Shown here: piece by piece, positions 53,661 through 63,485 of the stretch
Numbering within the stretch: position 1 is the stretch's first letter
Layout of the letters: each line of letters opens with the position of its first letter
From: Bacillus gobiensis
GTDB lineage: Bacteria > Bacillota > Bacilli > Bacillales > Bacillaceae
DNA length: 64,000 nucleotides
Assembly: GCF_001278705.1 (NCBI RefSeq)
Contig: NZ_CP012600.1
Location: 2,294,190 to 2,358,189, forward strand
Direction of reading: 5' to 3'
Made by a program: the position numbers and the translations under genes
Notes under the pieces: model-generated
What the model was told of the DNA's origin: nothing
The model's input: the letters and a program-made list of their open reading frames with translations, nothing else
Databases searched by the model: none

Positions 53661-54824
53661 ATGATTTTTGATCAATTAGAAAAGAGATACGGTTCACAAT
53701 CAGTAAAATGGGATTTAACAAAAGAGCTTTTCGGAGCGGATGATGCCCTGCCAATGTGGGTAGCCGATATGGATTTCAAAGCGCCTGATGCCGTTATTGG
53801 CGAGTTGCAAAAACGTCTTGAGCATGGAATTTTCGGATATTCTTCTCCTACTCTTGATACCAAAAAATCAGTGGTCAACTGGCTTTTAAGTCGCCATAAT
53901 TGGGAGATACAGCAAGACAGCCTGGTATTTTCCCCAGGAATCGTTACCGCTTTGAGCATGGCGGTACAAGCCTACACAGAGCCAGGTGATCAAGTGGGAA
54001 TACTGGTTCCCGTTTATACTCCTTTTCATAATGTCGTGAAAGATAATCATCGCAAGCTGATAACAAGCTCTTTAATGGAAAAGAACGGAAGGTATGAAAT
54101 AAACTTTGACGAACTTGAGGAAATGCTGAAGCAGCCTGAAACAAAATTGTTTATTTTCTGCCATCCTCATAATCCTTCAGGGAGAGCTTGGACAAAAGAG
54201 GAGCTTGCCAAAATAGGAGATCTTTGCTTGAAACATCAAGTGATGGTCATTTCTGATGAAATCCATTCCGATTTAATGCTTTACAATAAGCGCCATGTGC
54301 CATTAGCATCTCTTTCTCCCGAGTTAGCGGATCAAACGATCACATGCGTCGCGCCAAGTAAGACATTTAATTTGGCTGGCTTGCAAGCCTCCGCTATCAT
54401 CATTCCTAATGGAAAAAAAAGAAAGCTCTTCACAGAAACGATGAATAGAAATGGGTTAAACGCATTAAATTCTTTTGCTATCACCGCCATAGAAGCAGCT
54501 TATTCATATGGGGAGAATTGGCTAGAGGAGCTCATTCCTTACCTCGAAAAAAACGTAGATTTAGTAAAAACCAGCCTTCAGGAGTCTCTTCCGGAAGTTA
54601 AAGTAATGATTCCAGATGCTTCTTATCTTCTCTGGATCGACTGCAGGAATTTAGGTCTTACAGACAAAGAGTTGGCACATCAGCTTATTCATAAAGGCAA
54701 GCTGATTCTCGAACCCGGCGATAAGTACGGAGCCGGCGGTGAGGGCTTCGTTCGAATGAATATAGGCTGCCCTCTTCAAACGGTTAAAGACGGTATCAGC
54801 CGTTTCATTTCAACTTTTCAATAA
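53661..54824 (+). CDS. patB: Cystathionine beta-lyase PatB
   Basis: 387 residues, the exact B. subtilis length, when ATG 53661 after GAGGTG is used. MPMWVADMDF-like start, SPGIVTALSMAVQAY, CHPHNPSGRAWTKEEL, ISDEIHSDLML and VAPSKTFNLAGLQ with the PLP Lys identify the MalY/PatB C-S lyase group. It cleaves cystathionine to homocysteine, pyruvate and ammonia in methionine synthesis. Ends at a strong terminator. Confidence 0.93.
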   Translation: MIFDQLEKRYGSQSVKWDLTKELFGADDALPMWVADMDFKAPDAVIGELQKRLEHGIFGYSSPTLDTKKSVVNWLLSRHNWEIQQDSLVFSPGIVTALSMAVQAYTEPGDQVGILVPVYTPFHNVVKDNHRKLITSSLMEKNGRYEINFDELEEMLKQPETKLFIFCHPHNPSGRAWTKEELAKIGDLCLKHQVMVISDEIHSDLMLYNKRHVPLASLSPELADQTITCVAPSKTFNLAGLQASAIIIPNGKKRKLFTETMNRNGLNALNSFAITAIEAAYSYGENWLEELIPYLEKNVDLVKTSLQESLPEVKVMIPDASYLLWIDCRNLGLTDKELAHQLIHKGKLILEPGDKYGAGGEGFVRMNIGCPLQTVKDGISRFISTFQ

Positions 54825-54831
54825 TCCTCCC

Positions 54832-54870
54832 AGAACACCCTATTCTATTTTTAGATACGGGTGTTCTTTT
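54832..54870 (+). terminator. Terminator of patB
   Basis: AGAACACCC pairs with GGGTGTTCT, loop of 18 bases, then TTT. Eight bases after the patB stop. Confidence 0.8.
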
Positions 54871-54948
54871 AACGTGATAAACGATTTATTACGATTAGAT
54901 TTTCTATTTGATTATTTTTTTGTACAATATGAAAAAGAGGTGGTTTTA

Positions 54949-55335
54949 ATGAATGAATTTCAAATCGGCGACGATGTAAAAGTTTTTTATAAAACGGGGG
55001 CATACACAGGAGTCATAACGGATATAAAACCCGCCCATTATCTTGTCAGAGTCCAATCCGTGGATAAACATCCCGACCAAGGAGACTTGCACAATCCTAA
55101 ACGAGTAGATGTACCGCTTTTTCATGAAAGAAGAGCTCTTGCCTTTCGTGAACAAGTAAATATACCTTTCCAAATGGTGAAAAAATTTGACGGCAGCCAT
55201 TCGGACTATGAAGAATCTCTGCGGACAGCGATAGAAAAACTAAAAACTCGGCTTAAAGAGGACGATTCTCTTTGGGCAAAAAAATCACTGGAGAATCTAA
55301 GTACTCTTGCCGAAGAATATTTCCAAACAAAATAA
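54949..55335 (+). CDS. kapB: KapB, KinB-pathway lipoprotein-like activator
   Basis: 128 residues from ATG 54949 (AGAGGTGG upstream), the known KapB length. FQIGDDVKVFYKTGAYTGVI forms an SH3-like barrel as in KapB and the rest is helical (LRTAIEKLKTRLKEDD). In B. subtilis KapB is needed for activation of the sporulation kinase KinB at the membrane. No lipobox is seen, so it should be cytosolic. It converges on kapD. Confidence 0.9.
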   Translation: MNEFQIGDDVKVFYKTGAYTGVITDIKPAHYLVRVQSVDKHPDQGDLHNPKRVDVPLFHERRALAFREQVNIPFQMVKKFDGSHSDYEESLRTAIEKLKTRLKEDDSLWAKKSLENLSTLAEEYFQTK

Positions 55336-55360
55336 CCCAATGGATGATTGGGTTATTTAC
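55331..55360. terminator. Shared terminator of kapB and kapD
   Basis: AATAACCCAA pairs perfectly with TTGGGTTATT across 8 bases. It overlaps the kapB stop and the kapD stop, so the converging genes share it. Confidence 0.75.
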
Positions 55361-55977
55361 GTTGCGTTTTTACGAAGCACCCCCGTTAAATCAATAACAT
55401 CACCAATTTTCGTAGGCTTTGGATTCATTAAATATTTTTTGTCATTTTCGACTTTTTGAAACAAGTGAAAGGTAGTGAGTGCATCATCCAAGGCCTTATG
55501 ATGTTTTCCGGTGCCTTTATCCCCATATTCCTCTGCAGCTTTCCATAATCCAGTCAGTGTTTTGTCACCAAAGAAATTTTTGTATTCCAAAGATAAGTCC
55601 CGAAGCTCTCCCTTGAATGGAAAAGGAATATGATTGATCATGCAATTATGCTTTAACACCTTCATATCCATACTCCCCCAAGTGATAATGACACTGTTCT
55701 TTTCAGAATCAAATTCTTTTAATTTATTGATAAAGTCTTCAAACTTCATACCGCTGTCAATGTCCTCTTGTTTAATCTTTAAAAATTTTTTGCAGCGCTC
55801 TGTTAATTTCCCGAATTTTTTTGGCTTGATATAATTTGAAAATGTCTCTGCAATCTTACCATCTTCAACTTTAACAACCCCAGCTTCAATAATTTCAGGG
55901 AAAAAATTTTGCGGTTGGTACTTGCCCTCTGGCATTGTAAATTCAAAATCAATGATCAATATAGCGCTTTGTTCCAA
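55357..55977 (-). CDS. kapD: 3'-5' exonuclease KapD, inhibitor of the KinB pathway
   Basis: 206 residues of the DEDDh exonuclease fold: IIDFEFTMPEGKYQ (Asp and Glu), ITWGSMDMKVLKHNC and GKHHKALDDALTTF (His and Asp). B. subtilis KapD counteracts KinB signalling. AGGCAGGTGTG is before ATG 55977. Full catalytic set present. Confidence 0.9.
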   Translation of the reverse strand: MEQSAILIIDFEFTMPEGKYQPQNFFPEIIEAGVVKVEDGKIAETFSNYIKPKKFGKLTERCKKFLKIKQEDIDSGMKFEDFINKLKEFDSEKNSVIITWGSMDMKVLKHNCMINHIPFPFKGELRDLSLEYKNFFGDKTLTGLWKAAEEYGDKGTGKHHKALDDALTTFHLFQKVENDKKYLMNPKPTKIGDVIDLTGVLRKNAT

Positions 55978-56305
55978 TAGTCACACCTGCCTCTCATGCG
56001 CTTTGCTGCCATTATTATTCAATATATTATATCAGTATTTCCTTATTTTAACTGTATTTTTTCTGAAAATAATGAATACTCCCATAAATATTGTACTTGG
56101 ACGAATTTTTTCTCTTATAATTATTAAGGAACCCGAAGTAAAGTGAACCTTCATTCTGTAGGGATTTTCCGGCGTACAGGATTGTGATAGTGAAAGCTTC
56201 CTCTTGTGCTTTTGCCTTCGTTCATTATCCTGTTCAACTAGCCCTATTTGGAGTGAAACCTGTTACTAAAAAAACGTATTTTTCTTTTTAAGGAGGATGC
56301 TTGCT
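55978..56305. other. Intergenic region kapD to pbpD, A+T-rich
   Basis: About 330 bases without a larger gene. It should hold the promoter of kapD near 56000-56060 and that of the short frame at 56306. I see no repeat or convincing boxes. Confidence 0.4.
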
Positions 56306-56368
56306 ATGAAAGCAAAAAGTGAGCAAAAACTAGTTACTCTCGAAAACAAGCTGACTACAAATCTTTGA
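56306..56368 (+). CDS. 20-codon frame before pbpD
   Basis: ATG 56306 follows AAGGAGG at nine bases. The peptide KAKSEQKLVTLENKLTTNL is basic and helical. The ribosome site is much better than that of pbpD 46 bases later, so it may be a leader peptide or a real tiny protein. Confidence 0.35.
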   Translation: MKAKSEQKLVTLENKLTTNL

Positions 56369-56437
56369 TTCAATAACTTTTTTCTTCTCGCTACCTGGAA
56401 ATAATGGTACGATATGGCTAGATTAAGTAGAAAGAGA

Positions 56438-58309
56438 GTGACGATATTGCGAGCAGCCTTAGGATGGATCATGCTAGCATGCCTGATTCCATTATTTGTG
56501 TTAGCTTTAATCCGTTCCGGAGAAGAAGTTGGTCAAATGAAATCTTTGGGACAGGTTTTAGATGAGAAAGTAGAGCTATCAAAAATAGATCTCGTTCAAA
56601 ACAGCTACATCTACGACCGAGATGAAGACTTGATTTCTGAAGTGGTGAACGATGAGAATCGAATGATTGTCCCCTTTGAAGATATCCCCGATGCTGTAAA
56701 GAATATCTTTCTAACCTCTGAAGACCAGAATTTTTATGAACACAGAGGCATTGACTTTAATGGCATTGCCAGGGCGGCACTGGCTAACCTGAAAAAGGGT
56801 GAAATTGACCAAGGCGGAAGCACGATTACCCAACAGCTTTCAAGAAATCTATACTTAAATCACGAACGAACGTATAACAGAAAGCTAACTGAGCTATTGT
56901 ATTCCTACCAATTGGAAAAAGAGCTTTCAAAGGATGAAATTCTCTATTATTATCTAAACACCATTTTCTTTAATCATGGTGTTTATGGAATCGGCTCAGC
57001 AGCAGAGTATTACTTTAACAAACCGCTGAAATCTCTAACTCTGGCAGAGATGGCATTTATTTGTGCAATTCCTAATAATCCTTCATTATATGATCCGTTA
57101 AAGCATTTTGATCACACGAAAGACCGGCAAATCCGATTATTGGACGGCTTAAAAAAAGCGGGAAAAATTTCAGATAAAGAATTAAAAAGCGCTGCAGCAG
57201 AAGACATAAAGCTAAGCATAAAAGAGAAGAAAAATGTTTTTCCCGACTATGTAACCTACGTCAATGACGAATTTAAAGAATTGGTAGCCGAGAACGAAGG
57301 CTACAATAAGAGAATTAATAAGGCAAAGCCAGAAGAAAAAAAAGCCATTGAAGAAGAGCTGAACAAACGGATAAGTACCGTTCTAAAAAGCGGCGTGAAG
57401 ATATATACCGCAATGGATCCTTATATGCAAAAACGCGTGACTGAACGGGTAAATTCTATGCTGCCCTATCAGGACATCCAAGGTGCTGCCGTCGTTATCA
57501 ATCATCAAACCCATCAAATCACAGCACTTTCCGGCGGTAAAGACTATCAAAAATTTGATTTCAACCGCGCGTATCAAGCCTTTCGACAACCCGGCTCTTC
57601 TATTAAGCCTTTGCTTGACTATGGACCATACATTGAAGAAACGGGTGCAACCACAAATAGCTTAATCGATGCAAGAAAATTTTGCAGTAACGAGTATTGC
57701 CCAAACAATTATAATGAAAAAACGTACGGAACCGTTTCGTTAAGAACTGCCTTTAAATATTCGTACAACACACCCGCTGTCAGAATACTCGACAGAATTG
57801 GTGTGAAAACAGGCTTTAGCTATCTTGAACCCTATCATTTCCAGGAATTGCATAAGGAAGACTACCGGCTGCCGTCCGCTCTTGGCGGATTGACCGTTGG
57901 TGTCTCTCCTTTAGAAATGACAGATGCGTATACGACCTTTGCCAATGACGGAAGCTATACGAAAAGCCATGCGATAAAAAAAGTGACTGATTTAAAAGGT
58001 AAAGTATTATACGAATGGAAGGATAAGCCGCAGCAGATTTTCAGCAAAAGAACCAACGATCAAATGAGAAAGCTTCTGACTGCCGTTGTTAAGGAAGGGA
58101 CCGGGAGAAAAGCAAACTTCTCCTCCCCTTACATCGGCGGCAAAACAGGCACGTCAAACGACTACCATGACATTTGGTTTATAGGCCTAACCGATCAATA
58201 CTCCATGGGGGTCTGGGTCGGAAAAGATCAGCTCGGAAACGTGGAATCTATCTACAAATCAGGACCGCATTTATCTATTTGGAGACAGACTATGAATATT
58301 TCCTATTAA
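56438..58309 (+). CDS. pbpD: Class A penicillin-binding protein 4
   Basis: About 623 residues from GTG 56438, which gives the B. subtilis PbpD length and start (VTILRAALGWIML); ATG 56414 would add eight residues and no clear ribosome site favours either. A membrane anchor is followed by the GT51 transglycosylase (TSEDQNFYEHRGIDFNGIAR with the catalytic Glu, GGSTITQQLSRNLYL) and a transpeptidase with RQPGSSIKPLLDYG (Ser-x2-Lys), SYNTP and GGKTGTSND. It polymerises and crosslinks peptidoglycan outside the membrane. Confidence 0.93.
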   Translation: MTILRAALGWIMLACLIPLFVLALIRSGEEVGQMKSLGQVLDEKVELSKIDLVQNSYIYDRDEDLISEVVNDENRMIVPFEDIPDAVKNIFLTSEDQNFYEHRGIDFNGIARAALANLKKGEIDQGGSTITQQLSRNLYLNHERTYNRKLTELLYSYQLEKELSKDEILYYYLNTIFFNHGVYGIGSAAEYYFNKPLKSLTLAEMAFICAIPNNPSLYDPLKHFDHTKDRQIRLLDGLKKAGKISDKELKSAAAEDIKLSIKEKKNVFPDYVTYVNDEFKELVAENEGYNKRINKAKPEEKKAIEEELNKRISTVLKSGVKIYTAMDPYMQKRVTERVNSMLPYQDIQGAAVVINHQTHQITALSGGKDYQKFDFNRAYQAFRQPGSSIKPLLDYGPYIEETGATTNSLIDARKFCSNEYCPNNYNEKTYGTVSLRTAFKYSYNTPAVRILDRIGVKTGFSYLEPYHFQELHKEDYRLPSALGGLTVGVSPLEMTDAYTTFANDGSYTKSHAIKKVTDLKGKVLYEWKDKPQQIFSKRTNDQMRKLLTAVVKEGTGRKANFSSPYIGGKTGTSNDYHDIWFIGLTDQYSMGVWVGKDQLGNVESIYKSGPHLSIWRQTMNISY

Positions 58310-58325
58310 AGGGGGGATGTTTCTG

Positions 58326-58733
58326 ATGGATGAACAACAACCGATTATATTGTTCGACGGGGTTTGCAACCTATGCAACGGAGCTGTCCAATTTATTATT
58401 AAAAGAGATCCGCAAGCCCGGATCTCCTTTGCTTCGTTACAGTCTTCAATCGGTCAGAAGCTTCTGGAACGGCATGAGCTGCCCAAAAGTGATTTTGATA
58501 CCTTTATCATGATTGAAAATGGTAAAATCCGGACAAAATCGACCGCGGCTCTAAAAACCCTCCGATATTTAAACAGAGCGTGGAAATGGGCTTACCTGCT
58601 TATTGTTATTCCAAAACCGTTCAGAGATGCCATCTACAGCTATATTGCAAAAAATCGTTATAAATGGTTTGGAAAACAAGAACATTGCATGATACCAACC
58701 AAGGACACGAAGAAACGATTTTTACACGAATAA
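58326..58733 (+). CDS. yuxK: Thiol-disulfide oxidoreductase-like DCC protein YuxK
   Basis: 135 residues from ATG 58326, nine bases after a G6 site; ATG 58317 touches that site. IILFDGVCNLCNGAVQFI has the family signature Asp-x2-Cys-x2-Cys. Near-contact with pbpD (16 bases) shows an operon as in B. subtilis. Redox role presumed; partner unknown. Confidence 0.88.
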   Translation: MDEQQPIILFDGVCNLCNGAVQFIIKRDPQARISFASLQSSIGQKLLERHELPKSDFDTFIMIENGKIRTKSTAALKTLRYLNRAWKWAYLLIVIPKPFRDAIYSYIAKNRYKWFGKQEHCMIPTKDTKKRFLHE

Positions 58734-58734
58734 A

Positions 58735-58764
58735 ATGGCCGGCTTACACAGGTAAGCTGGCCAT
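58735..58764. terminator. Hairpin between yuxK and yufK
   Basis: ATGGCCGGCTTA pairs with TAAGCTGGCCAT (one wobble) around a 6-base loop and covers the yufK stop. U-runs are weak. Confidence 0.55.
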
Positions 58765-59301
58765 AATACTGTTATAGAGCTTAATAACGACATAAAAAAT
58801 TGCCATAACAAAAGCAAACCAAAAAATTAATTCAAATAAGATAAACCCGATCAAAGAAACAAGCGAAAGCGTCGCTTGAATCTTGTAAACAATGAAAATA
58901 AAATAAGACAGCGTCGCTATCAATATTACAGCCAAGATGAAAAGCGGCTGCTGGATGAATGCGAGAGACACTAGGCTTGATCCTAAATAAAACACGGATC
59001 CAATCCGGATTTTTTTCAAATTCTCCCCTTCAGGATCTTTGGAAAAAAAGAGCAGCGCCAGCTCCGTTATCGTATCAGCGATCAATTTAAGAGCTGAAAA
59101 CAACATAAAAAATATAAGAGCGAACACGATAAATAAACCGATCCGGATTTCATTAGCTGAAAGAAACTCAAGCATGCCATTGTAAATACTATATGTTTGT
59201 AACAGCTCGGTAACATACGCAGTCGCTGCCAGTGAACACGAGGCGCTGAATAACAAAATCGAAATAAGTGGAAAATAGCTAGTAAAATAAGTGTTTTTCA
59301 T
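58744..59301 (-). CDS. yufK: DUF5366 membrane protein YufK
   Basis: 185 residues from ATG 59301 (AAAGGG seven bases upstream), the B. subtilis length; the open frame extends 40 codons further without cause. Five hydrophobic segments (YFPLISILLFSASCSLAATA, IRIGLFIVFALIFFMLFSAL, FILAVILIATLSYFIFIVY). Function unknown. Confidence 0.87.
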   Translation of the reverse strand: MKNTYFTSYFPLISILLFSASCSLAATAYVTELLQTYSIYNGMLEFLSANEIRIGLFIVFALIFFMLFSALKLIADTITELALLFFSKDPEGENLKKIRIGSVFYLGSSLVSLAFIQQPLFILAVILIATLSYFIFIVYKIQATLSLVSLIGFILFELIFWFAFVMAIFYVVIKLYNSIMASLPV

Positions 59302-59486
59302 AGTATTACCCTTTCTGTAGCATTCCTCACTTATTATGGACGACATGACAAGGATTGACAAGAAGAAGTTCCCCCTGATCAGAGTCCGCTTTTCAATACC
59401 TCTTCTTTCTTCACAAATCAACCTTTTCTCTGTAAAGTATACTTTATAGATTTTCTATCTATACTCTTTCATAAGGAGAGTTCTTT

Positions 59487-61085
59487 TTGAGAAAAACATT
59501 GCGACTCCAAACCCGTTTAACACTATTTGTTTGTATTGTAGTTCTGATATCCCTATTAATCACCTTGGTTTTCATCAGCATAGACACCGAACGGAATATC
59601 CATGACCAAGAAAAAATGGTTGCAGTACATACAGCAAAAATGGTTGCTGAATCCAATATGGTTAAGGAAGCCTTTGAAACCAAGGATTTCGATGAATTGG
59701 AGGATTATACGAACCACATACAGAAAATCACCGAGACAAAATTTATTGTCGTCATGAATATGAACGGGATAAGACTAACCCATCCGGATCCATCGAAAAT
59801 CGGCAAACGATTTTCCGGAGGAGACGAAAAACCGGTACTCTCAGGAAAAGAACATATCTCAACTGCTTCGGGCACACTTGGAGACTCGCTTAGGGCTTTT
59901 ATTCCTATCTATAATAATGAAGGAGATCAAGTTGGAGCTGTAGCAGTGGGAATTACCATGGATGAAATTAACGATATTATTACTGCTCATTTATTGCCCT
60001 TATATTTTGCTATCTTTATTAGCTTAGGTGTAGGTGTAATTGGGGCTGTTTTTGTCGCACGAAAGGTTAAGAACTTGATGTTCGGCATGGAGCCGGATGA
60101 AATAGCTACCATATTAAAACAACGAAGCGCCATGCTTGAATCTACAAAAGAAGGCATCCTGGCCATTGATAAAACAGGAAAAATTACGCTCGTAAACGCA
60201 GAGGCAAAGCGTCTGTTTTCAAAAATGGGGATCAGCAAAAATCCGTTAAATCAAGAACTGAAAAAACTTCTGCCAAACAGCAAGCTCTTGCAGGTAATTG
60301 AATCAAAAAAACCGCAAAACGACAGGATCATTCGAATGAACGGCTTGGAGCTTGTTTTTAATGAAGTCCCCATCCAATTAAAAGGAGAAATTGTCGGAGC
60401 CATTGCTACCTTCCGGGATAAAACTGAGGTCAAGCATCTGATGGAACAATTAACGGGGATTAAAATGTATGCCAATGCTTTAAGAGCCCAATCCCATGAA
60501 TTTATGAACAAGCTTCATGTCATTCTTGGTCTCGTCCGCTTAAAAGATTACGACGAGCTCGGCGAGTATATAAAGGATATTGCGATAAATCAGCAAACAG
60601 TAACAACCGAGGTGATCAACCGAATCAAAAACCCTGTTCTTGCGGGGTTCTTGCTTGGTAAACAAAGCTATATAAGAGAACAAGGGGCTTCTTTACAAAT
60701 CGTGTGTGAATCTGTCATTCCGAATACCTCTGTCTCTTCTGTCATCCATGATTTAATCACTGCGATCGGTAATTTATTAAATAATGCGCTGGACGCTGTC
60801 TCAGCATCAGAAATAAAAGAAATATCATTATCTCTTAAGTATAAAAACGATCAGCTTTTTATCGAGGTGATTGATTCAGGAACAGGAATATCAAAAGAAG
60901 AACAATCAAAAATGTTTGAGCAGGGATACTCTACAAAGGGAAAAAACAGAGGCTACGGCCTGTATTTGGTGGAGCAAAGCGTTGAGAGATTGAACGGACA
61001 TATCGTCCTCATTAGTGAAAAAGGCGAGGGATCAGCCTTCAGCATCAGAATTCCATACATCCAGAAGGAGGAAAAAAATGATTGA
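59487..61085 (+). CDS. malK: Malate sensor histidine kinase MalK
   Basis: 532 residues. TTG 59487 follows AAGGAGAG. Two membrane helices enclose an extracellular sCache/PASTA-type sensor ([20 protein letters not shown]), then a PAS domain ([20 protein letters not shown]), the phosphorylated His in [18 protein letters not shown], and a HATPase domain ([36 protein letters not shown]). This is the CitA/DcuS group. In B. subtilis MalK senses malate and with MalR activates maeN. Confidence 0.92.
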   Translation: MRKTLRLQTRLTLFVCIVVLISLLITLVFISIDTERNIHDQEKMVAVHTAKMVAESNMVKEAFETKDFDELEDYTNHIQKITETKFIVVMNMNGIRLTHPDPSKIGKRFSGGDEKPVLSGKEHISTASGTLGDSLRAFIPIYNNEGDQVGAVAVGITMDEINDIITAHLLPLYFAIFISLGVGVIGAVFVARKVKNLMFGMEPDEIATILKQRSAMLESTKEGILAIDKTGKITLVNAEAKRLFSKMGISKNPLNQELKKLLPNSKLLQVIESKKPQNDRIIRMNGLELVFNEVPIQLKGEIVGAIATFRDKTEVKHLMEQLTGIKMYANALRAQSHEFMNKLHVILGLVRLKDYDELGEYIKDIAINQQTVTTEVINRIKNPVLAGFLLGKQSYIREQGASLQIVCESVIPNTSVSSVIHDLITAIGNLLNNALDAVSASEIKEISLSLKYKNDQLFIEVIDSGTGISKEEQSKMFEQGYSTKGKNRGYGLYLVEQSVERLNGHIVLISEKGEGSAFSIRIPYIQKEEKND

Positions 61086-61785
61086 CGTTCTAATCGTAGA
61101 AGATGATCCAATGGTAGGTGAGTTAAACAAACGGTATATACAACAGCTCGAAGGCTTTAATATTATAGGAATTGCTTCGTCCTATCAGCATGCCCTTCAA
61201 TTTATTAAATCGCATCAAGTGGATTTGGTGCTACTCGACATTTATATGCCGGGTAAAAATGGCATTGAGCTTTTGCAGGAAATTCGAACACAGGATGAAT
61301 CAGTGGATGTCCTCATCATATCAGCCGCAAGTGAAGGCGATATCATCCGTAAAGCGATGAGGCTTGGTGCGGTTGATTATTTGATCAAGCCTTTTGAAAA
61401 TGAACGATTTCACTCAGCTTTGAACGAGTACAAAAGAAAACAGGAGATTTTCTTGAACAAAAGCGGCTTCAACCAAAAAGATTTGGATCAAGAATTGCTG
61501 CTGAAAAAAGGGTCCCCAGACAAAACACAGCTTCCAAAAGGTCTGACAAAAAGTACGTTAAAGCTGATTTGGAACAGCATTCTTTCGTTTCACAGTGAAA
61601 ACTTTACGACAGAAGACGTGGCGAAGCAAACAGAAATTTCTCAGGTTTCCACCAGAAAGTATTTGAAATTTTTAGAAGATATTCAAGTTGTTCACGTCGA
61701 AATGGCATACGGTACCGTAGGAAGACCTGTTTTTCAATACAAAATCAATTATAAGGAAATAAATAACATGATTCATTATCTTTAG
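61078..61785 (+). CDS. malR: Response regulator MalR
   Basis: 235 residues from ATG 61078, which follows AAGGAGG and overlaps the malK stop by eight bases. Receiver domain with DVLIVEDDP (acid pocket), [13 protein letters not shown] (phosphorylated Asp), ISAAS and DYLIKPFEN (Lys), then a C-terminal HTH of the CitB type ([20 protein letters not shown]). Cognate of MalK. Confidence 0.92.
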   Translation: MIDVLIVEDDPMVGELNKRYIQQLEGFNIIGIASSYQHALQFIKSHQVDLVLLDIYMPGKNGIELLQEIRTQDESVDVLIISAASEGDIIRKAMRLGAVDYLIKPFENERFHSALNEYKRKQEIFLNKSGFNQKDLDQELLLKKGSPDKTQLPKGLTKSTLKLIWNSILSFHSENFTTEDVAKQTEISQVSTRKYLKFLEDIQVVHVEMAYGTVGRPVFQYKINYKEINNMIHYL

Positions 61786-62241
61786 TTTTTTATACTATCA
61801 CAGTAATTGTAAAAATTAATGTTATATTTTATTACAAATTAATAGCAATTTCATTTTATTTGTTATAGAAGAATATAGTATAGAAGCTTTTTTATCAATG
61901 AAAAATGAAATCCTTCCTATAAAATTCATTTTCCGAAAAAATTTTTTCAATTTGCACAATTACCTATTTATTTATTTATCTTAAAGTGATAAATTATGAA
62001 TGATTAGGTGATTATGATCCTGCGTCAGAGGTCTGAGCCGAAGAAAAAACAAAGATGGGCAGCATACATAATAGTAATATTGTCACATAAAAAAAGAGAA
62101 AGTGACATATTCCCCTTGAAGAAACAGGTCTTTTCTCCCTTCTCTTCTTGAAATCCACCTTAGATCGCCTTCTTTATAACATCTGCTGAGTCACTGAACC
62201 GTCTTAATCGCTGATAATTTAATTACAGGGGGTTTTTTAAT
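61786..62241. other. Control region before the guanosine transporter operon
   Basis: About 455 bases, strongly A+T-rich at 61790-62000. It holds a CodY-like site at 61927 and an interrupted palindrome TGTCACAT / AGTGACATA at 62082-62111. No gene or known riboswitch pattern is visible. Confidence 0.45.
61927..61941. promoter_or_regulatory. CodY-like box
   Basis: CATTTTCCGAAAAAA matches the CodY consensus AATTTTCWGAAAATT at 11 of 15 positions. In B. subtilis the orthologous nup operon is under CodY control, which supports the reading. Confidence 0.4.
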
Positions 62242-63330
62242 TTGAAAAAGCGAAAAGTAGGACTTGCCCTTTCTTTAGTCTTAGCTGCTGGAACTTTCCT
62301 TACTGCATGCGGCAGCAATAATGAAAGTTCTTCCGGTGATAGTACAGGAGGAAAATCGGATTTCACAGTTGGTATGGTAACTGATACTGGCGGAGTTGAC
62401 GATAAATCGTTTAACCAATCTGCTTGGGAAGGCATTCAAAAGTTTGGTAAGGATACCGGCCTTGAAAAAGGTAAGAAAGGCTACGATTATGTCCAGTCTG
62501 AAAGTGATGCGGACTATACAACGAACTTAAACCAAATGGTCCGACAAAAATTCCAATTGATCTATGGTGTTGGCTATCTTCTTGCTGAACCGCTATCAGA
62601 TGTTGCTGACCAGCAAAAAGATACAAACTTTGCCATTATCGATTCAGTAGTGAAGAAGGATAACGTGGCTAGCATCACCTTTAAAGAGAATGAAGGATCG
62701 TTCCTTGTCGGAGTAGCAGCGGGCTTGTCTACCGAATCCAATAAAATCGGTTTTGTCGGCGGTATGGATTCCGAATTGATTAAAAAGTTTGAAGCAGGAT
62801 TCAAAGCTGGTGTTCATTCAGTAAATCCAGATGCAGTAGTACAAGCGAAATATGCCGGTGACTTCGGTAAGCCAGAGCTTGGAAAGTCAATCGCGGAAAG
62901 CATGTACAAATCAGGAGTTGACGTTATTTACCAAGCAGCAGGCGGAACTGGCAACGGTGTATTTACAGAAGCCATCAACCTGAAAAAGCAAGATAAAAAC
63001 CGAAAAGTATGGGTTATCGGTGTTGATAGAGACCAGTATGAAGAAGGCAACGTACCGGGAACCGATTCAAACGTAACATTAACTTCCATGGTTAAGCGTG
63101 TCGATTTAGCTGTTGAAGACGTTGCGAAAAAATCGAACGAAGGAAACTTCCCTGGCGGTGAAATCCTGCAATACGGCCTGAAAGAAGACGGCATCGGAAT
63201 TTCCGAGCATACTGAAAATCTTTCTGAGGATACAGTAAAATCAGTGGATGAGTGGAAGCAAAAACTACTTAGCGGTGACGTAACCGCTCCTTCTACAGAT
63301 GAAGAATTAAAAGAATTTATGAAAAAATAG
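62242..63330 (+). CDS. nupN: Guanosine-binding lipoprotein of an ABC importer (BmpA/NupN)
   Basis: 362 residues. A lipoprotein signal [18 protein letters not shown] with lipobox LTAC is followed by a Ser/Gly-rich linker and the BMP domain: [65 protein letters not shown] and [13 protein letters not shown]. The TTG start at 62242 follows AGGGGG. In B. subtilis YufN/NupN binds guanosine for NupOPQ. Confidence 0.92.
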   Translation: MKKRKVGLALSLVLAAGTFLTACGSNNESSSGDSTGGKSDFTVGMVTDTGGVDDKSFNQSAWEGIQKFGKDTGLEKGKKGYDYVQSESDADYTTNLNQMVRQKFQLIYGVGYLLAEPLSDVADQQKDTNFAIIDSVVKKDNVASITFKENEGSFLVGVAAGLSTESNKIGFVGGMDSELIKKFEAGFKAGVHSVNPDAVVQAKYAGDFGKPELGKSIAESMYKSGVDVIYQAAGGTGNGVFTEAINLKKQDKNRKVWVIGVDRDQYEEGNVPGTDSNVTLTSMVKRVDLAVEDVAKKSNEGNFPGGEILQYGLKEDGIGISEHTENLSEDTVKSVDEWKQKLLSGDVTAPSTDEELKEFMKK

Positions 63331-63340
63331 GATACAAACC

Positions 63341-63371
63341 GGGATAAGGCTTTACCTTATCCCCCTTTTTT
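63341..63371 (+). terminator. Terminator-like hairpin between nupN and nupO
   Basis: GGGATAAGG pairs with CCTTATCCC (5-base loop) and CC plus six T follow. Within an operon this usually lowers expression of the ATPase relative to the abundant binding protein. Confidence 0.8.
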
Positions 63372-63485
63372 CGAGTGAAAGACATACGAAAATCTAAATT
63401 GGAGAAGGTAAAGGAAAAGTTGCAATTCATACCTGCAGCTTTTCTTTTGTTGATATCTCAATTTCATAGAGGGAGCGATTTAGCG

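Noticed and set aside
62082..62111. Possible purine riboswitch before nupN
   Set aside because: Only a spaced TGTCACAT/AGTGACATA inverted repeat is seen; the conserved purine aptamer core is not found.
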